A DNA stretch of 64,000 bases from Apiotrichum sp. Y4204. Its lineage: Eukaryota; Basidiomycota; Tremellomycetes; Trichosporonales; Trichosporonaceae. The position numbers and the translations under genes were made by a program. Under the pieces are notes generated by a model that saw nothing but the letters and a program-made list of their open reading frames with translations, was not told the origin of the DNA and made no database searches. How positions within the stretch are numbered: position 1 is the first letter of the stretch; the number at the start of each line of letters is the position of its first letter. Positions 44,753 to 54,835 of this stretch are shown here, one piece after another. Location of the stretch: positions 310,001-374,000 of the forward strand of contig JAMYHL010000042.1 of the NCBI GenBank assembly GCA_025531455.1, written 5' to 3'.

Positions 44753-46006
44753 TCACTTGCCCTGCGGTTTTGTGCTTCTTGGTTTGAGCGGCTGGACATT
44801 CCCACAGATTCCGTTCACGAGTCGCCACCCGGGCCGGCACGCGGACGCGATGCAGCGCCCCTCAGAGCAGGTTACCGCGCGCGGGTTCACGCCCGGGAGC
44901 GCGGTGCAGCTGAGCATCAGAAGTGTGTCCTATGGCTTCACTTACTCATAGCCGACCTTCGAGCTGTTTCCCATGTCGCCGTGCAGGCACCCGCCGCACG
45001 ATTCTGGCGTCAGCCGCGAAAAGACCCTTACCACTCACCCAGCTCGGTCTGCGGGTCGATGCACTCGTACCCGTCTCCGACGCGGCAGTCCAGCAGCCCA
45101 CGGGGGCAGTTTGGGTTTTCGCGCTTCTCGAGCTCGGCGGCCAGGCGGGCGTAGAATGCGCGCCGGCGCGTAAATCCGCTCGGGATGACGCCCTCCTCGG
45201 CGAGCGGCGGCATGTTCTCGACGTACACCGGGTCGTCGTAGCGCGTGTAGTCTGCATAATTGCCGTTTTGGCACACGCCGTACTGGTCGCGCTTGGCCGC
45301 GTCGAAATCCGCACACACACACCAGATGCCCTGCACACTTGGCTCGTCGAGTGGCGTCGCCAGCCCGCCCTCCTTGAACAGCACCACGCGCATCTTGCCC
45401 TCCGGGGACACGTACGACTCGCACTGATCCAGGCACAGGCTGCGATCTTTCGCCGCCCGTGTCTCGTACTGTCCGATCTCGTTCGGTGGTGTCCCTGGCG
45501 GAGGGAAGAACCGTCCCTCCATGTTTCCCGTTTGGGTGAGGTAGATGTACATCTGGTCAGCGCACGCATACAGCTCCCACACAGTGCGCGGCTGCTGGCC
45601 TCCGAGCTGGACCTCGTCAGTATTCTGGTATTCTCACTCTCCTGTCTTCTTTCCTCACTCTTGTCACGCCCACCGCGCAGGTCATGAGCTGGGGGTTCCA
45701 CGGGTCATTGCTGGGCACGGCATCGGTAAACGCAATGTCCGGCGGCGGGAGCTGCGAACAGTGGCACGCGTATCCGCCCCCTGGCAGCAGAGTCGTGTAG
45801 TCGTAGACATAGCGGTCGCACGCTTGCTGCCCGTCAGCTCCTCGTCGGCGCGAATCTCTCACAGAGCACTCCTGGATCGTGCCGTACGTCCCGCGGTCCC
45901 ACGCCGTGCTCGGGATATTCGTGGCTTCGAGGCAGCCAAGATTGTAGGATTCGGGCCACTGTGCGCGCACCCCGGCGACGAAGACGAGGGCGAGAACGGC
46001 GTACAT
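44753..46006 (-). CDS. Secreted CPL1/PriA-like cysteine-rich protein
   Basis: Four exons: 46006-45674, 45612-45039, 45003-44946, 44909-44753 (1122 nt, 373 aa). Signal peptide MYAVLALVFVAGVRAQ (1-16). The middle has paired cysteines and acidic/aromatic segments (YACHC, SLCLDQCESYV, GIWCVCADFD). The last about 70 residues, assembled over the two short exons, form the CPL1-like domain: SCGGC, a GYDCTALPGV core, CSEGRCIASACRPGW and a closing GICG. This domain is typical of fungal PriA/CPL1 secreted proteins, whose best-known relatives are tremellomycete and mushroom extracellular proteins. The C-terminal exon is easily missed because the frame stops at the end of exon 3 if the 36-nt intron is ignored. 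Extracellular or cell-surface location is expected. Confidence 0.85.
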
Positions 46007-49000
46007 GGGGGATGTACTTCGATGATTGATGACCTGAGAATCGTTCTGGATGGGATAGCAGTCCTGCAGCGGGGATCACTTGCTCTCACACTGTTTCCAT
46101 CCTTTATTCATCTTCTCATGTTGTCCCCACCGCTAAGGGATCTCGAGGAGCTGGGTCTGCTGGCCTTGGCGCAGTGACTGCTCGGCTGCTGCAGCTCTCC
46201 TTCTGGTACTCTGCTCCTACTCAGCCGAGCCAACTGCTGAACACACCCAAATTTTCAATGGTCTGGCCACAAACTGTCTGCCACACAACCAAAGACGGAC
46301 ACCAGAAGTGCGGCCTTTGCATTCCAGCATTCCTGAGGAATGTGCATAACCGAACCCTCTTGCAGGGCACTAGTCTTGGCCGTGCGATCAAGGTATGCTC
46401 AACAGAGCGCGCAGTGTTTGTTCAGGAGGGTGGTGGCACCTCCGACTCCATTGAGAAACACCTTGCTTTTTCATTGCTCCGCCTCAGCCCGAGGACCGAC
46501 GACCGGCGTGTCTCGGCCCAAGAAGCTACTATGCTTACAGGTTACAAGGGACAAGGTCCCGATCGGTGGCGCACAGGGCGGCCATGGGCGGGACCGGAAG
46601 TGGCAAAACGGAGAGATAGAATGCTTCGGAGAAAGTGGGGCTGGTGGAGCATGAATAGCTAGGCTAGGACTCCGTCCCGGAGTTGGCGACTGAATTGGTG
46701 CTCGGCGCCATCAATTCGGTGTTTTGTAATGTCGGCGGACTAGTGCTAGTCTGCGATAAGTGGGCACGGGTGTGGGCATGACGAATGCCAGGTTTGTAAT
46801 GGTTGTTATGATGCAGGCCTAGCCCAGTTCTATTGTTAGTTGCGTCGCACGTAGCCCCACATACATGTCCGTGCAGCCCATGTAGGGCAAGCTGCAGGAG
46901 CAAACGCAGGAGCAAACTGCAGGGAAGATCAGGCGCTATCGGGTATTACCAGACATATGGGCCTCGCTCGATTAGTGACATGTGGTCAGCGTACGTACGT
47001 ATGTGTATTTCACCACAACACCTCGCCTTTGCCGGCACGTCTCCCTATCTCCCTTTATACTATCAATGGCATCAAGTCCCGCCTTTCTCATGCCTGATGG
47101 CCAGACCACACGTGGTTAGAGCAGTGATTTGCATGAGTTGGTAAGTGCTGCAACTCTGCGATCTGAGAGATTCGTCTGACAAGGGTCAAGCACCGAAATT
47201 TTGCAGGTGACGTCGTTATTAGTCGCGCGACCATTACGCGCACCGAAGCGCGCAGCGCGCACCTACCCATTCCAGGTTCAGGTGGGGGTCGCACCGCGTT
47301 CCCACATTCCTTCGTACAGGCACATTCCACTGATCAGACAGATGTCGACGCTGCCGGCCGCCGGATCAGCCATCACACGTGCCCACCCTTTCAGATGTCG
47401 AGTGTGACGAAATGCAAAGCATGCAAGGTTAACAGTAAGCCCGCCGAGAGTGCCCGCGACTGCGGAACGATAAAGATGCGTTGACTCCATGTGGCGACCC
47501 GGGAGCGCTTAACCTGGGAAAAGCCGCGCAGAACTGGGTGTGGCGCCGGCCAACGACGGGGACCAGGATCTCGAGCTTCTGTTAGGTGACGTAAAGAGAG
47601 AGTACTTAACAACTTCTCAAAGAAGCAAGGAGGGGCGTAAGAATGCGTATATCAATATGAGGGCTGCTGGACGAGATGAAGATTTAAGGCGGCTCACATT
47701 GCCGTCCCTGCTGAGCTCAGAGGTTATCCTGCCTTCGCCAATGCTCGGTGGCGCAACAAGCTGCTAAAGAAAACGTACTGTTATGCTAGAGATTGAAAGG
47801 GTATCGGGTAGGAAATGTTTTTAGGCTCATCGGGAACGAAGAAGACCGATATGTTACCCATTTTCCTGGTGTTTGAGTGTTGTTGTTGTCTATTTTGTTC
47901 CGTTTTTTGTTTTCTTGATGTTTTTTTTTTTTTTTTTTTTTGAGACCTTTTTTGGTATGACAGTTGCGTTTTCCTTTACCTGGTTTGGCCGCGCCTCACT
48001 CCATATGAGGTGATCCGAAGGCCGTGGTTGAAGGATACCGTGGCGACAGATGAAACGAATGGTTATGATGCTGGAGCTACGAGAGCCTTCACACTGCGTA
48101 GTCACCGATGATTGCAACACACCTTAATCGTTGCTTCCCTCCCAGGCACCCTGCGCCGTCAATTTCTGTGCACGAGGACTTTCCGAGAGTTCATGGAGGA
48201 CCTCCAGCATTCGATGAGGTACATACCTCTACAGCCCGAATGCACGCGTAATGATCATTTGATTTGATGGAGCATAGCAGCGAAGGGAGACGTCGGAATG
48301 ATTGGTGGCGCACGTCCACCGCGTTCTGACGCGACCGATTTCTTTAGTGTCTGAGCGGCGTCAGAAGGTGGTGCTAAAACAGGAATGAATGGGTTGATTG
48401 TACTTGAGACAGAGCTAGATACCTTTTTCCTGCTTCTGCTGTGCTGCGCTACGCGTGCACTAAATGCACTCCCCCCTCTTATCACGGATGCGCGGACTGC
48501 GCTTTCACCCGGTGCACGGTGGACGACAGTGTCACCGGCTCGGCGGCGTTACAGCTTTACAGGCCTGGAACCCTCGTGCTCGCACCGCGTTGCTTCCTCG
48601 AGGAGATTACCGCCGCCGCGGAGATCTCTTCAACTGCTTCTCGCACGCACTCCCTTGAAGGGGGCAAAAGGGGCGCTGATATTCTTGCATTCTTGGGCTA
48701 CCATCAGTTCTTGGGTCATCCGACGATCCTTTCTGACAGCGAGCGTTGCTTCTCGCGTCACGCTAAAAGAACTAGAATGTCCTGTGAGTGCGCGTGCGCG
48801 TGCGCTGACCGTGCCGATCAACGCTGATCTTGTTTTGATGGCGTGTGAGTCAAGCTGAGGCGACTTTTTCTTTCAGCAGTTTCTGCTCTCCTCATCGTCT
48901 TTGGGCGTCAGATAAAATGCCTTCCCCCGCGTTCATCAGTCGTCTTTTACCCATCCCATCTCTCATTCCCATCTCCATCCTTATACCCATCCCTCGACTT

Positions 49001-49103
49001 CGACAAGCTCTACTCGTTCTTCATCCTTGACTCTTTTTCACTCCTTTTATTCTCGTCTATTCTCTGTGTTGTCCTCTTGATATTCGTTCCCCTGTTACAC
49101 CTG
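46007..49103. other. 3.1-kb gene-poor region
   Basis: No convincing gene. A run of 21 T (47921-47941) is followed by more T-rich sequence. Open frames at 46174-46662 and 48441-48827 lack family features and start/stop context. 48900-49050 is pyrimidine-rich and is likely the promoter/leader of the next gene. Confidence 0.5.
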
Positions 49104-51134
49104 ATGGCTCCTACCCGGAAGCGCGAACCCGCCATGTCTCTCGCTCCGCCGGACGGGAGGAGGCGCTCCTTACCATATCCCTTCCCTCTCTGGAAACCGG
49201 CGGCGAGCAGTACCCAAACCGACATGCTCTCAGCCACGTTCATGTCATTCTCCCGCCCCATGGCCCGTGATACCTCCCATCCGTACCAGCGTACCCCGCG
49301 TCCCCGCCCAATCAACTTATCGAGCTCGCCCCCAGTGGCCACCCCAAGCCCGTTACCCGCGACACCTATCACCCCACTCTTTGTCGCTCCAGCTCCGCTG
49401 GCCGACCTCCTTCCCGATCTCAGCGGACGCGAGGACTTTATGGCCACCTTTCTCCAGCGTCATGTCAAGATGGAGCTCGTTGGAGCGCTTAGTGCAACCA
49501 CGATCGGCATTGGCGACACGTACTCGTCGCTCCTCCGAGTCCTCGTTCCCCAGCCATACGACGCATTCGGAGTTCCTGCCCCGCGCTCGGTCGTCCCCGC
49601 GCCCGCCGGCTGGCTGCTAGCCAATGCAATCATCCTGGGCGGCAATGCCCCCGGTGCTTGCGCCGTAACTGGAGAGAACCTTGAGGACCATCTCTATGTG
49701 CCTGCGGAAGACGACGCTGGTCTCCCCATGGTATCTGCCCTCAGCGCAATCAACAATCTAGGCACATCGTTCGCAAGCCGCGGTGTGTGGGTAACTTCGC
49801 GCCTCAATGGTGTTCCCACCCCTCGCGCTGCTCTCGTAGTCGGCGCTTCTCTCGACCTGGGGGCGATGTACCAGCGCTTAGCGGCGGCCGAAGCCGAACT
49901 TCAATACAGCACAGTCAAGCAACTGGTCGATGTGGAACGCACCATCCGCGCTACCGAAGCACTTGCTCTCGCAATCGCACATGCCCTCGTTCTCAAGCGG
50001 GCCTCGGGCCATGGATTCTCCGTTGCGGTCGTGGGATCTCGCTTCGCCCGTGTTATCGCTTTGAGTAACACAGTTGCTGCTGTGGAGCTCAAGAGCGTCA
50101 TGCCTGGCGCGGCGTTCACGGTTGTCAATGTCCTCAAGAATGTCTTCAGCGAACGCCTGTATGATCGGCTCCCCAACAACATGTCCACCCTTCCTGACAA
50201 GGTGGTTACGGCAGTGACGGATCGTTCGTTCCAGACCGGTAATATCCACTACGACAACGGCGTCGATCTTATTGCAATGCAGCGCTTTCTCGACCTGTTC
50301 GCTGTAGGACACAGCCTGAGCCAGGCGGACCACGACTGCGGCCCTCAGACCATTACCAACACGCTGCTGAGCTCGGCAGCGAACCATCAGGCGCCAACGT
50401 ACACCTTCCCGCCTGGCACTCCACGCGGAGACGTCGGCGCTGTGTGGGCGCTTGAGCTTGCTCACGTCACGCTCACCGAGCTGCCTCCCGACCTGTTCGA
50501 CCGACTCCTCCGTGAAAAGATCCCCCAGCCCACCATGGACCTTCACAATCTGCCCACGCCCGTGGCTACAGCTCCGAGCTCGTACCGCAATACACCACTG
50601 CCACTTCCGTTCGTCACTACGTCGCCAGACATCACCGTCGAGGAGGTAGACCCGGGAACGAATCGGATCGATCTAACTCCTGACACCACGTGCTCGACTC
50701 TTACGCCGCCTCCACCCTCTCCAGAAGCGGCTCAAGAGCCCAGTAACCTTAAGGTCAACGTGGTGGAGGCAAATGTCGATAAGTCAGTTGGCTTACCGTC
50801 CCCTCCGCCGACGGCGACGATGGCTGAGAAGCCGGCCAGCAAGAAGGCGACCAAAGCCGGCAAGCCCAACTTAACGATCAAGATATCCCGTAAGAAGCTG
50901 CAACCCGACAGCGAGGACCGCGAACACTCTTCCCCGCCCGTCACAGAAGGAACTGCTCCGGCCGCGAAACCGGCGCGTAAAAGTCGTAAGAGGGCGCCAA
51001 AGGTGACAGTCACACCCCCTGCCCCGACGAAGCCCGCTCCGGTAAAGCCTGCTTCCGCGAAGCAGGCCTCCGCTTCTCAGTCCGAGGAGCCCGAGGTGGT
51101 TGTGTCCGACTACGAGTCCGAGGAGGACATGTAA
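49104..51134 (+). CDS. Large hypothetical protein with Pro/Lys-rich C-terminus
   Basis: 676 aa, single exon, first ATG 49104 (the open frame runs a little further upstream without ATG). The N-terminal about 90 residues are Pro/Ser/Arg-rich. About 100-490 is an ordered-looking, mixed alpha/beta part rich in Ala, Val and Leu (EDFMATFLQRHVKMELVGAL, TEALALAIAHALVLKRASG). The rest is disordered and basic, with Lys/Pro/Ala stretches (KPASKKATKAGKPNLTIKIS) and an acidic tail (SEEPEVVVSDYESEEDM). No signal peptide or membrane span. I do not recognise it. The basic tail with acidic end suggests a nuclear protein, but that is inference. Confidence 0.65.
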   Translation: MAPTRKREPAMSLAPPDGRRRSLPYPFPLWKPAASSTQTDMLSATFMSFSRPMARDTSHPYQRTPRPRPINLSSSPPVATPSPLPATPITPLFVAPAPLADLLPDLSGREDFMATFLQRHVKMELVGALSATTIGIGDTYSSLLRVLVPQPYDAFGVPAPRSVVPAPAGWLLANAIILGGNAPGACAVTGENLEDHLYVPAEDDAGLPMVSALSAINNLGTSFASRGVWVTSRLNGVPTPRAALVVGASLDLGAMYQRLAAAEAELQYSTVKQLVDVERTIRATEALALAIAHALVLKRASGHGFSVAVVGSRFARVIALSNTVAAVELKSVMPGAAFTVVNVLKNVFSERLYDRLPNNMSTLPDKVVTAVTDRSFQTGNIHYDNGVDLIAMQRFLDLFAVGHSLSQADHDCGPQTITNTLLSSAANHQAPTYTFPPGTPRGDVGAVWALELAHVTLTELPPDLFDRLLREKIPQPTMDLHNLPTPVATAPSSYRNTPLPLPFVTTSPDITVEEVDPGTNRIDLTPDTTCSTLTPPPPSPEAAQEPSNLKVNVVEANVDKSVGLPSPPPTATMAEKPASKKATKAGKPNLTIKISRKKLQPDSEDREHSSPPVTEGTAPAAKPARKSRKRAPKVTVTPPAPTKPAPVKPASAKQASASQSEEPEVVVSDYESEEDM

Positions 51135-52825
51135 AAGGTGCGAGGAAATGCCAGTTCCTTGCGCCGCGCTTTTTGATAAGATGATACCTCTCACGCCTTT
51201 CACGCTTGACCCAACAATGTAGATACGATTCTTGTGCTGTGTTAGCAGTCCAGCAAGTGATGTAGAAGTCGCTTGCACTTGAGGCGGTCGTCGAGGTGAA
51301 GAGTGTGGACATTGGCAACATGAGTTGTCGTAAACTACCATCGGCGGGTGTTGCATGAATCCCACGGACAAGAGACATGCATCCAAACAACGCCTTGGTA
51401 GCTGTCATCGCATGCGTCAGCGGCCAGTGGCACGACCCGCCGTCCCAGAGCTTCTTCACGGCGTTGTGAGAGTTTCAAATCGGTCTCAAGGCCTCAAGGT
51501 TAGGTTTGGCTGGACGTGTCGGCATAGTCGAGCTGCAGGCAGGTACGATGCCGGGTTTCAAACCCCGTGTGGATACGGTTGACCAAGTAGTGCGAGTAGT
51601 GCGGTCTGTCGTTTCTGCGCTATGATCGACATGGTGTTAGCCGCGGTACTTTGGTGGTCAGTCGCCAGCCGTTAGTGCAAAGTCGTCAGTCGAGCGCGAT
51701 TGTGCGTCATGCATCATTCCAGACATTGGAGGGAGCCGATGTGAACGTGACCATTGACGGTGTTCCTGATCTCCTGATATAGATGGGTTGCACCATACAG
51801 TAGGAGGCGCAGATATGGCGCGATGGCGTGTACATGGTGTTTCGTGCAATGCACATGGCCCGGAATCCTAGCTGCCTGCATGCTGCCTGTAGCAGCGATT
51901 GTGCGGGCAAGGCCGAGACCTAGAGCACAACGGAGTGGAAATCCTGCTCGTGGTGAATTCGGAAGGGACCACAGCCAAAATAGCAGCCGATGGAAATGGA
52001 ATGGGAAAAAAAGCTTTGGCCGGTCTAATGTCCGACGACCCTGGTGACCTGGTGCGTATGGTGGAGGATGTGCGGACTTGCGCTGGCGCGCCCAACTCCG
52101 GCTCCGACTCCGAGCTCCACACTTCTGGCTGATCGACGGGGCATCGATCGGCGCCCATTCCATGGACCATGCATGCTCAGCTGGCTCAGGCGTTCAGGCC
52201 CTCCCGTGCCATACACGCCGACCCAGAAAACGCCAGCCGGACGTGGACGCGCAGCGGAGCACTACTCGGCAGCGCGACGCGTGCGTGTGAGTGGACGCCG
52301 CGCATTGCGTTTTCTGGTGCGGGGAGAGGCTCCAGACACTGCCGTGCTCCAGAGGAAAAACAAGCTCGTCCCGCCAAGCACCGAGACCGGCGATGGTGGG
52401 CCAAGGCTGGTGCGACCGGGGTTTGCTGTGGACATGAAAATGGCCAGAATCGGCAATTTCCACACCAGGGGCCCCGGACCTGCCGGCATGACGAGTTTTC
52501 GATGGCGTGCTCGATATGAGGGAGGGGAGTGGTAAGCGGCAGAAGTGGCAGTTTTGGATAATGGAATTAGAATGGAATGGCGGAAAGGATTGAGCAGTGC
52601 AGTACCCAAAAGACGATGGCGTGCGCGAGGACAAGAGACAATGAGATCAATGGCATGATGTGATGAGCAAGCAGAACACAGAGCAGAGAGCAGGCAGAAC
52701 AGCTCGCAGCGGTACTACTAGTTAGTATTCAGACCGAGGAGCTGTTCATCATCACCATCCTCACGACTACATCTCACGACTCTCACCACGACCCCATCGC
52801 CACTACTGTCACACTACCACCCGGC
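51135..52825. other. 1.7-kb intergenic region, no gene seen
   Basis: Reading frames on both strands are short and unlike neighbours. A TTTCAAACC stretch near 51547 resembles a tRNA B box but no cloverleaf forms. The last 150 nt are CA/CT-rich, fitting the leader of the next gene. Confidence 0.5.
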
Positions 52826-54835
52826 ATGCCGCGCCCGCGCTCACTGCACCTGCCCTCGGCGCTGCCAAAGCAGCGCGCGCTGGTGCGCAAGCCGCACCTC
52901 TCCAAGCTGCACCTCGACACGGCGTTGCGCGCGCAGGCCGCCGAGCTCCCGCACGGCGTGCCCGCGACCGTGCCGTCGCCGTTCGTGCCCCCCGTCTCGC
53001 CGCAGATCCCGTCGCGCCGCCGCCCGGCCTTCTCCCCCGGCGGCTTCGGGCTGACCTCCAAGCCTGCACCGCGCGCACAGGATATCATGGGCCTCGGCCG
53101 CCCGCCACAGAAGATCACCAAGCCCCTTCTCGGCTCTGAAGAGGGCACGGAGGAGGCACGCGCCGCTGCTGCACGCGAGATTGAACGCCGCGACCGCGAG
53201 TTTGTCAACCAGGAACGCCTCATCGAGGGCGTCAGCGAGACCGAGTCCGAGGCAGAGGCATGCTACATTGTAAGTGGCAGTGGCGAGCTTGAGAGGGCGG
53301 AAGCTGCCCAGTCGGCGAGCGCGCCATCGCATGGTCGGCGCACGCCGTCGCCATTAGAAGCGAGCAGCACGAACGCGGGCGAAACTTCTTCATCGGGGCA
53401 TAAAATTCATGACGTGCTCAATAAGCCGCATGACGCCGGCCCCGGTCTCTTGACGCCTCATCCGAATTCCTCATCGCCCACGTCCGTGCTCACCTCGCAG
53501 CCTCCACCCACCACCCTCCACTACCACTCTTACGACCCCCTTCCGCTCGTGTACTCGCCTACACCACTGCCGCCGTTCCAGATCGCGTACGAGACGTGGG
53601 GCACTCTGAACGCCGCGCGCGACAATGCGATTATTCTCCACACCGGCCTCTCGGCATCCTCCCACGTCGCGAGCGGCGGTAACGATGTCGCCGAGAGCAC
53701 ATCCTCCAAGCCTGGCTGGTGGGAGGACTTTGTCGGCCCCGGCAAGTCGATCGACACGGACCGCTTCTTCGTCATCTGCACCAATGTCCTCGGCGGCTGC
53801 TTTGGCTCGACAGGCCCCTCGTCGCCGTACCCCCCGGGCGATGGCATGACGCGCTGGGCGACGCGCTTCCCCCTTCTTTCCATCCACGACATGTCCCGCG
53901 CCCAGCTCTCGCTGCTCGACTACCTCGGCATCGACAAGGTGTACGCCAGCATCGGGAGCAGCATGGGTGGCATGACCTCACTGTCGATGGCGTACCTCGC
54001 TCCTGAGCGTGTCGGCCGCGTCGCATCCATCTCGGCCACTGGCCGCTCGGGTCTCGGCGGCGTGGGGATGCGCTACGCCCAGCGCAGCGTCCTCATGGCT
54101 GACCCGAACTGGAACCGCGGGTTCTACTACGACGGCGTGCCCCCGCACGAGGGCATGAAGCTTGCGCGCCAGATTGCGACGATCACCTACCGCTCAGGTC
54201 CGGAATGGGAGCAGCGTTTCGGCCGCCGCATGCTGTCCCAGGAGAACGGTGAGGAGGGTGACAAGGGCGGAATCCCCCGCCTGTCCCCCGACTTCCTCAT
54301 TGAGACCTATCTCGACCACCAGGGCGAGCGCTTCTGCCTCACGTACGACGCAAACTCGCTCATCTACCTCTCCAAGGCTATGGACCTTTTCGACATGACT
54401 GCCCCGGCATTGCGCCAGCTTGCAGACGACTACAACTCGGCTTACCCCGACGCCCACCCCTTCCCCCTTCCCGACGACCCGACAAGTGTTGATGCCTCTC
54501 GCCCGCGCCCGAACCTCAACGCCGAGGACGCTACCCTCACGCCCACCCCGCCGCCAAGCAAGGGCAAGGAGCGCTTCATCCCGACATCCAAGTCGGCGCA
54601 CCTTCCCGAGCTTGCTGAGGGCCTCCAGCGCCTGAAGGACATTCCGGCGCTTGTCCTTGGCGTTCAGTCGGACATTCTCTTTGACGTGGAGCAGCAGCGC
54701 GCCCTCTCCGACGCGCTCAAGCTCTCCGGCAACCGCAACGTCACGTACTACGAGCTCGGCGGCGTCTGGGGCCACGACACGTTCCTCCTCGATGTGCAGA
54801 CTGTCGGCGGCGCGATCCGTGGATTCCTTCACTAA
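52826..54835 (+). CDS. MetX-family serine/homoserine O-acyltransferase
   Basis: 669 aa, apparently one exon. The alpha/beta-hydrolase part starts near residue 230: FQIAYETWGTLN, IILHTGLSASSHV, a TNVLGGCFGSTGPSS oxyanion-region motif, the nucleophile in IGSSMGGM (Ser about 379), Asp in SDILFD (about 614) and His in WGHDTFL (about 650), so the triad is complete. The family transfers an acyl group to the hydroxyl of homoserine (Met2) or serine (fungal Cys2/CysA-type), feeding methionine or cysteine synthesis. The N-terminus is Arg/Leu-rich and could be a mitochondrial presequence, as in serine-specific members. About 230 N-terminal residues, largely Ser/Pro linker, exceed the usual length. A GTAAGT at 53270 has no matching branch site, so I left it unspliced. 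Substrate is undecided. Confidence 0.85.
   Translation: MPRPRSLHLPSALPKQRALVRKPHLSKLHLDTALRAQAAELPHGVPATVPSPFVPPVSPQIPSRRRPAFSPGGFGLTSKPAPRAQDIMGLGRPPQKITKPLLGSEEGTEEARAAAAREIERRDREFVNQERLIEGVSETESEAEACYIVSGSGELERAEAAQSASAPSHGRRTPSPLEASSTNAGETSSSGHKIHDVLNKPHDAGPGLLTPHPNSSSPTSVLTSQPPPTTLHYHSYDPLPLVYSPTPLPPFQIAYETWGTLNAARDNAIILHTGLSASSHVASGGNDVAESTSSKPGWWEDFVGPGKSIDTDRFFVICTNVLGGCFGSTGPSSPYPPGDGMTRWATRFPLLSIHDMSRAQLSLLDYLGIDKVYASIGSSMGGMTSLSMAYLAPERVGRVASISATGRSGLGGVGMRYAQRSVLMADPNWNRGFYYDGVPPHEGMKLARQIATITYRSGPEWEQRFGRRMLSQENGEEGDKGGIPRLSPDFLIETYLDHQGERFCLTYDANSLIYLSKAMDLFDMTAPALRQLADDYNSAYPDAHPFPLPDDPTSVDASRPRPNLNAEDATLTPTPPPSKGKERFIPTSKSAHLPELAEGLQRLKDIPALVLGVQSDILFDVEQQRALSDALKLSGNRNVTYYELGGVWGHDTFLLDVQTVGGAIRGFLH

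Noticed and set aside
46174..46662. 162-codon open frame
   Set aside because: Composition unlike neighbouring genes, no domain, no promoter signals.
48441..48827. 128-codon Cys-containing open frame
   Set aside because: The CACACA-like C-terminal stretch comes from a CGTGCG/GTGCGC simple repeat; no signal peptide and no splice support.
53270..53470. GTAAGT inside the MetX-family gene as an intron donor
   Set aside because: No CTGAC/CTAAC branch site with nearby AG keeps the frame; the continuous frame is simpler.
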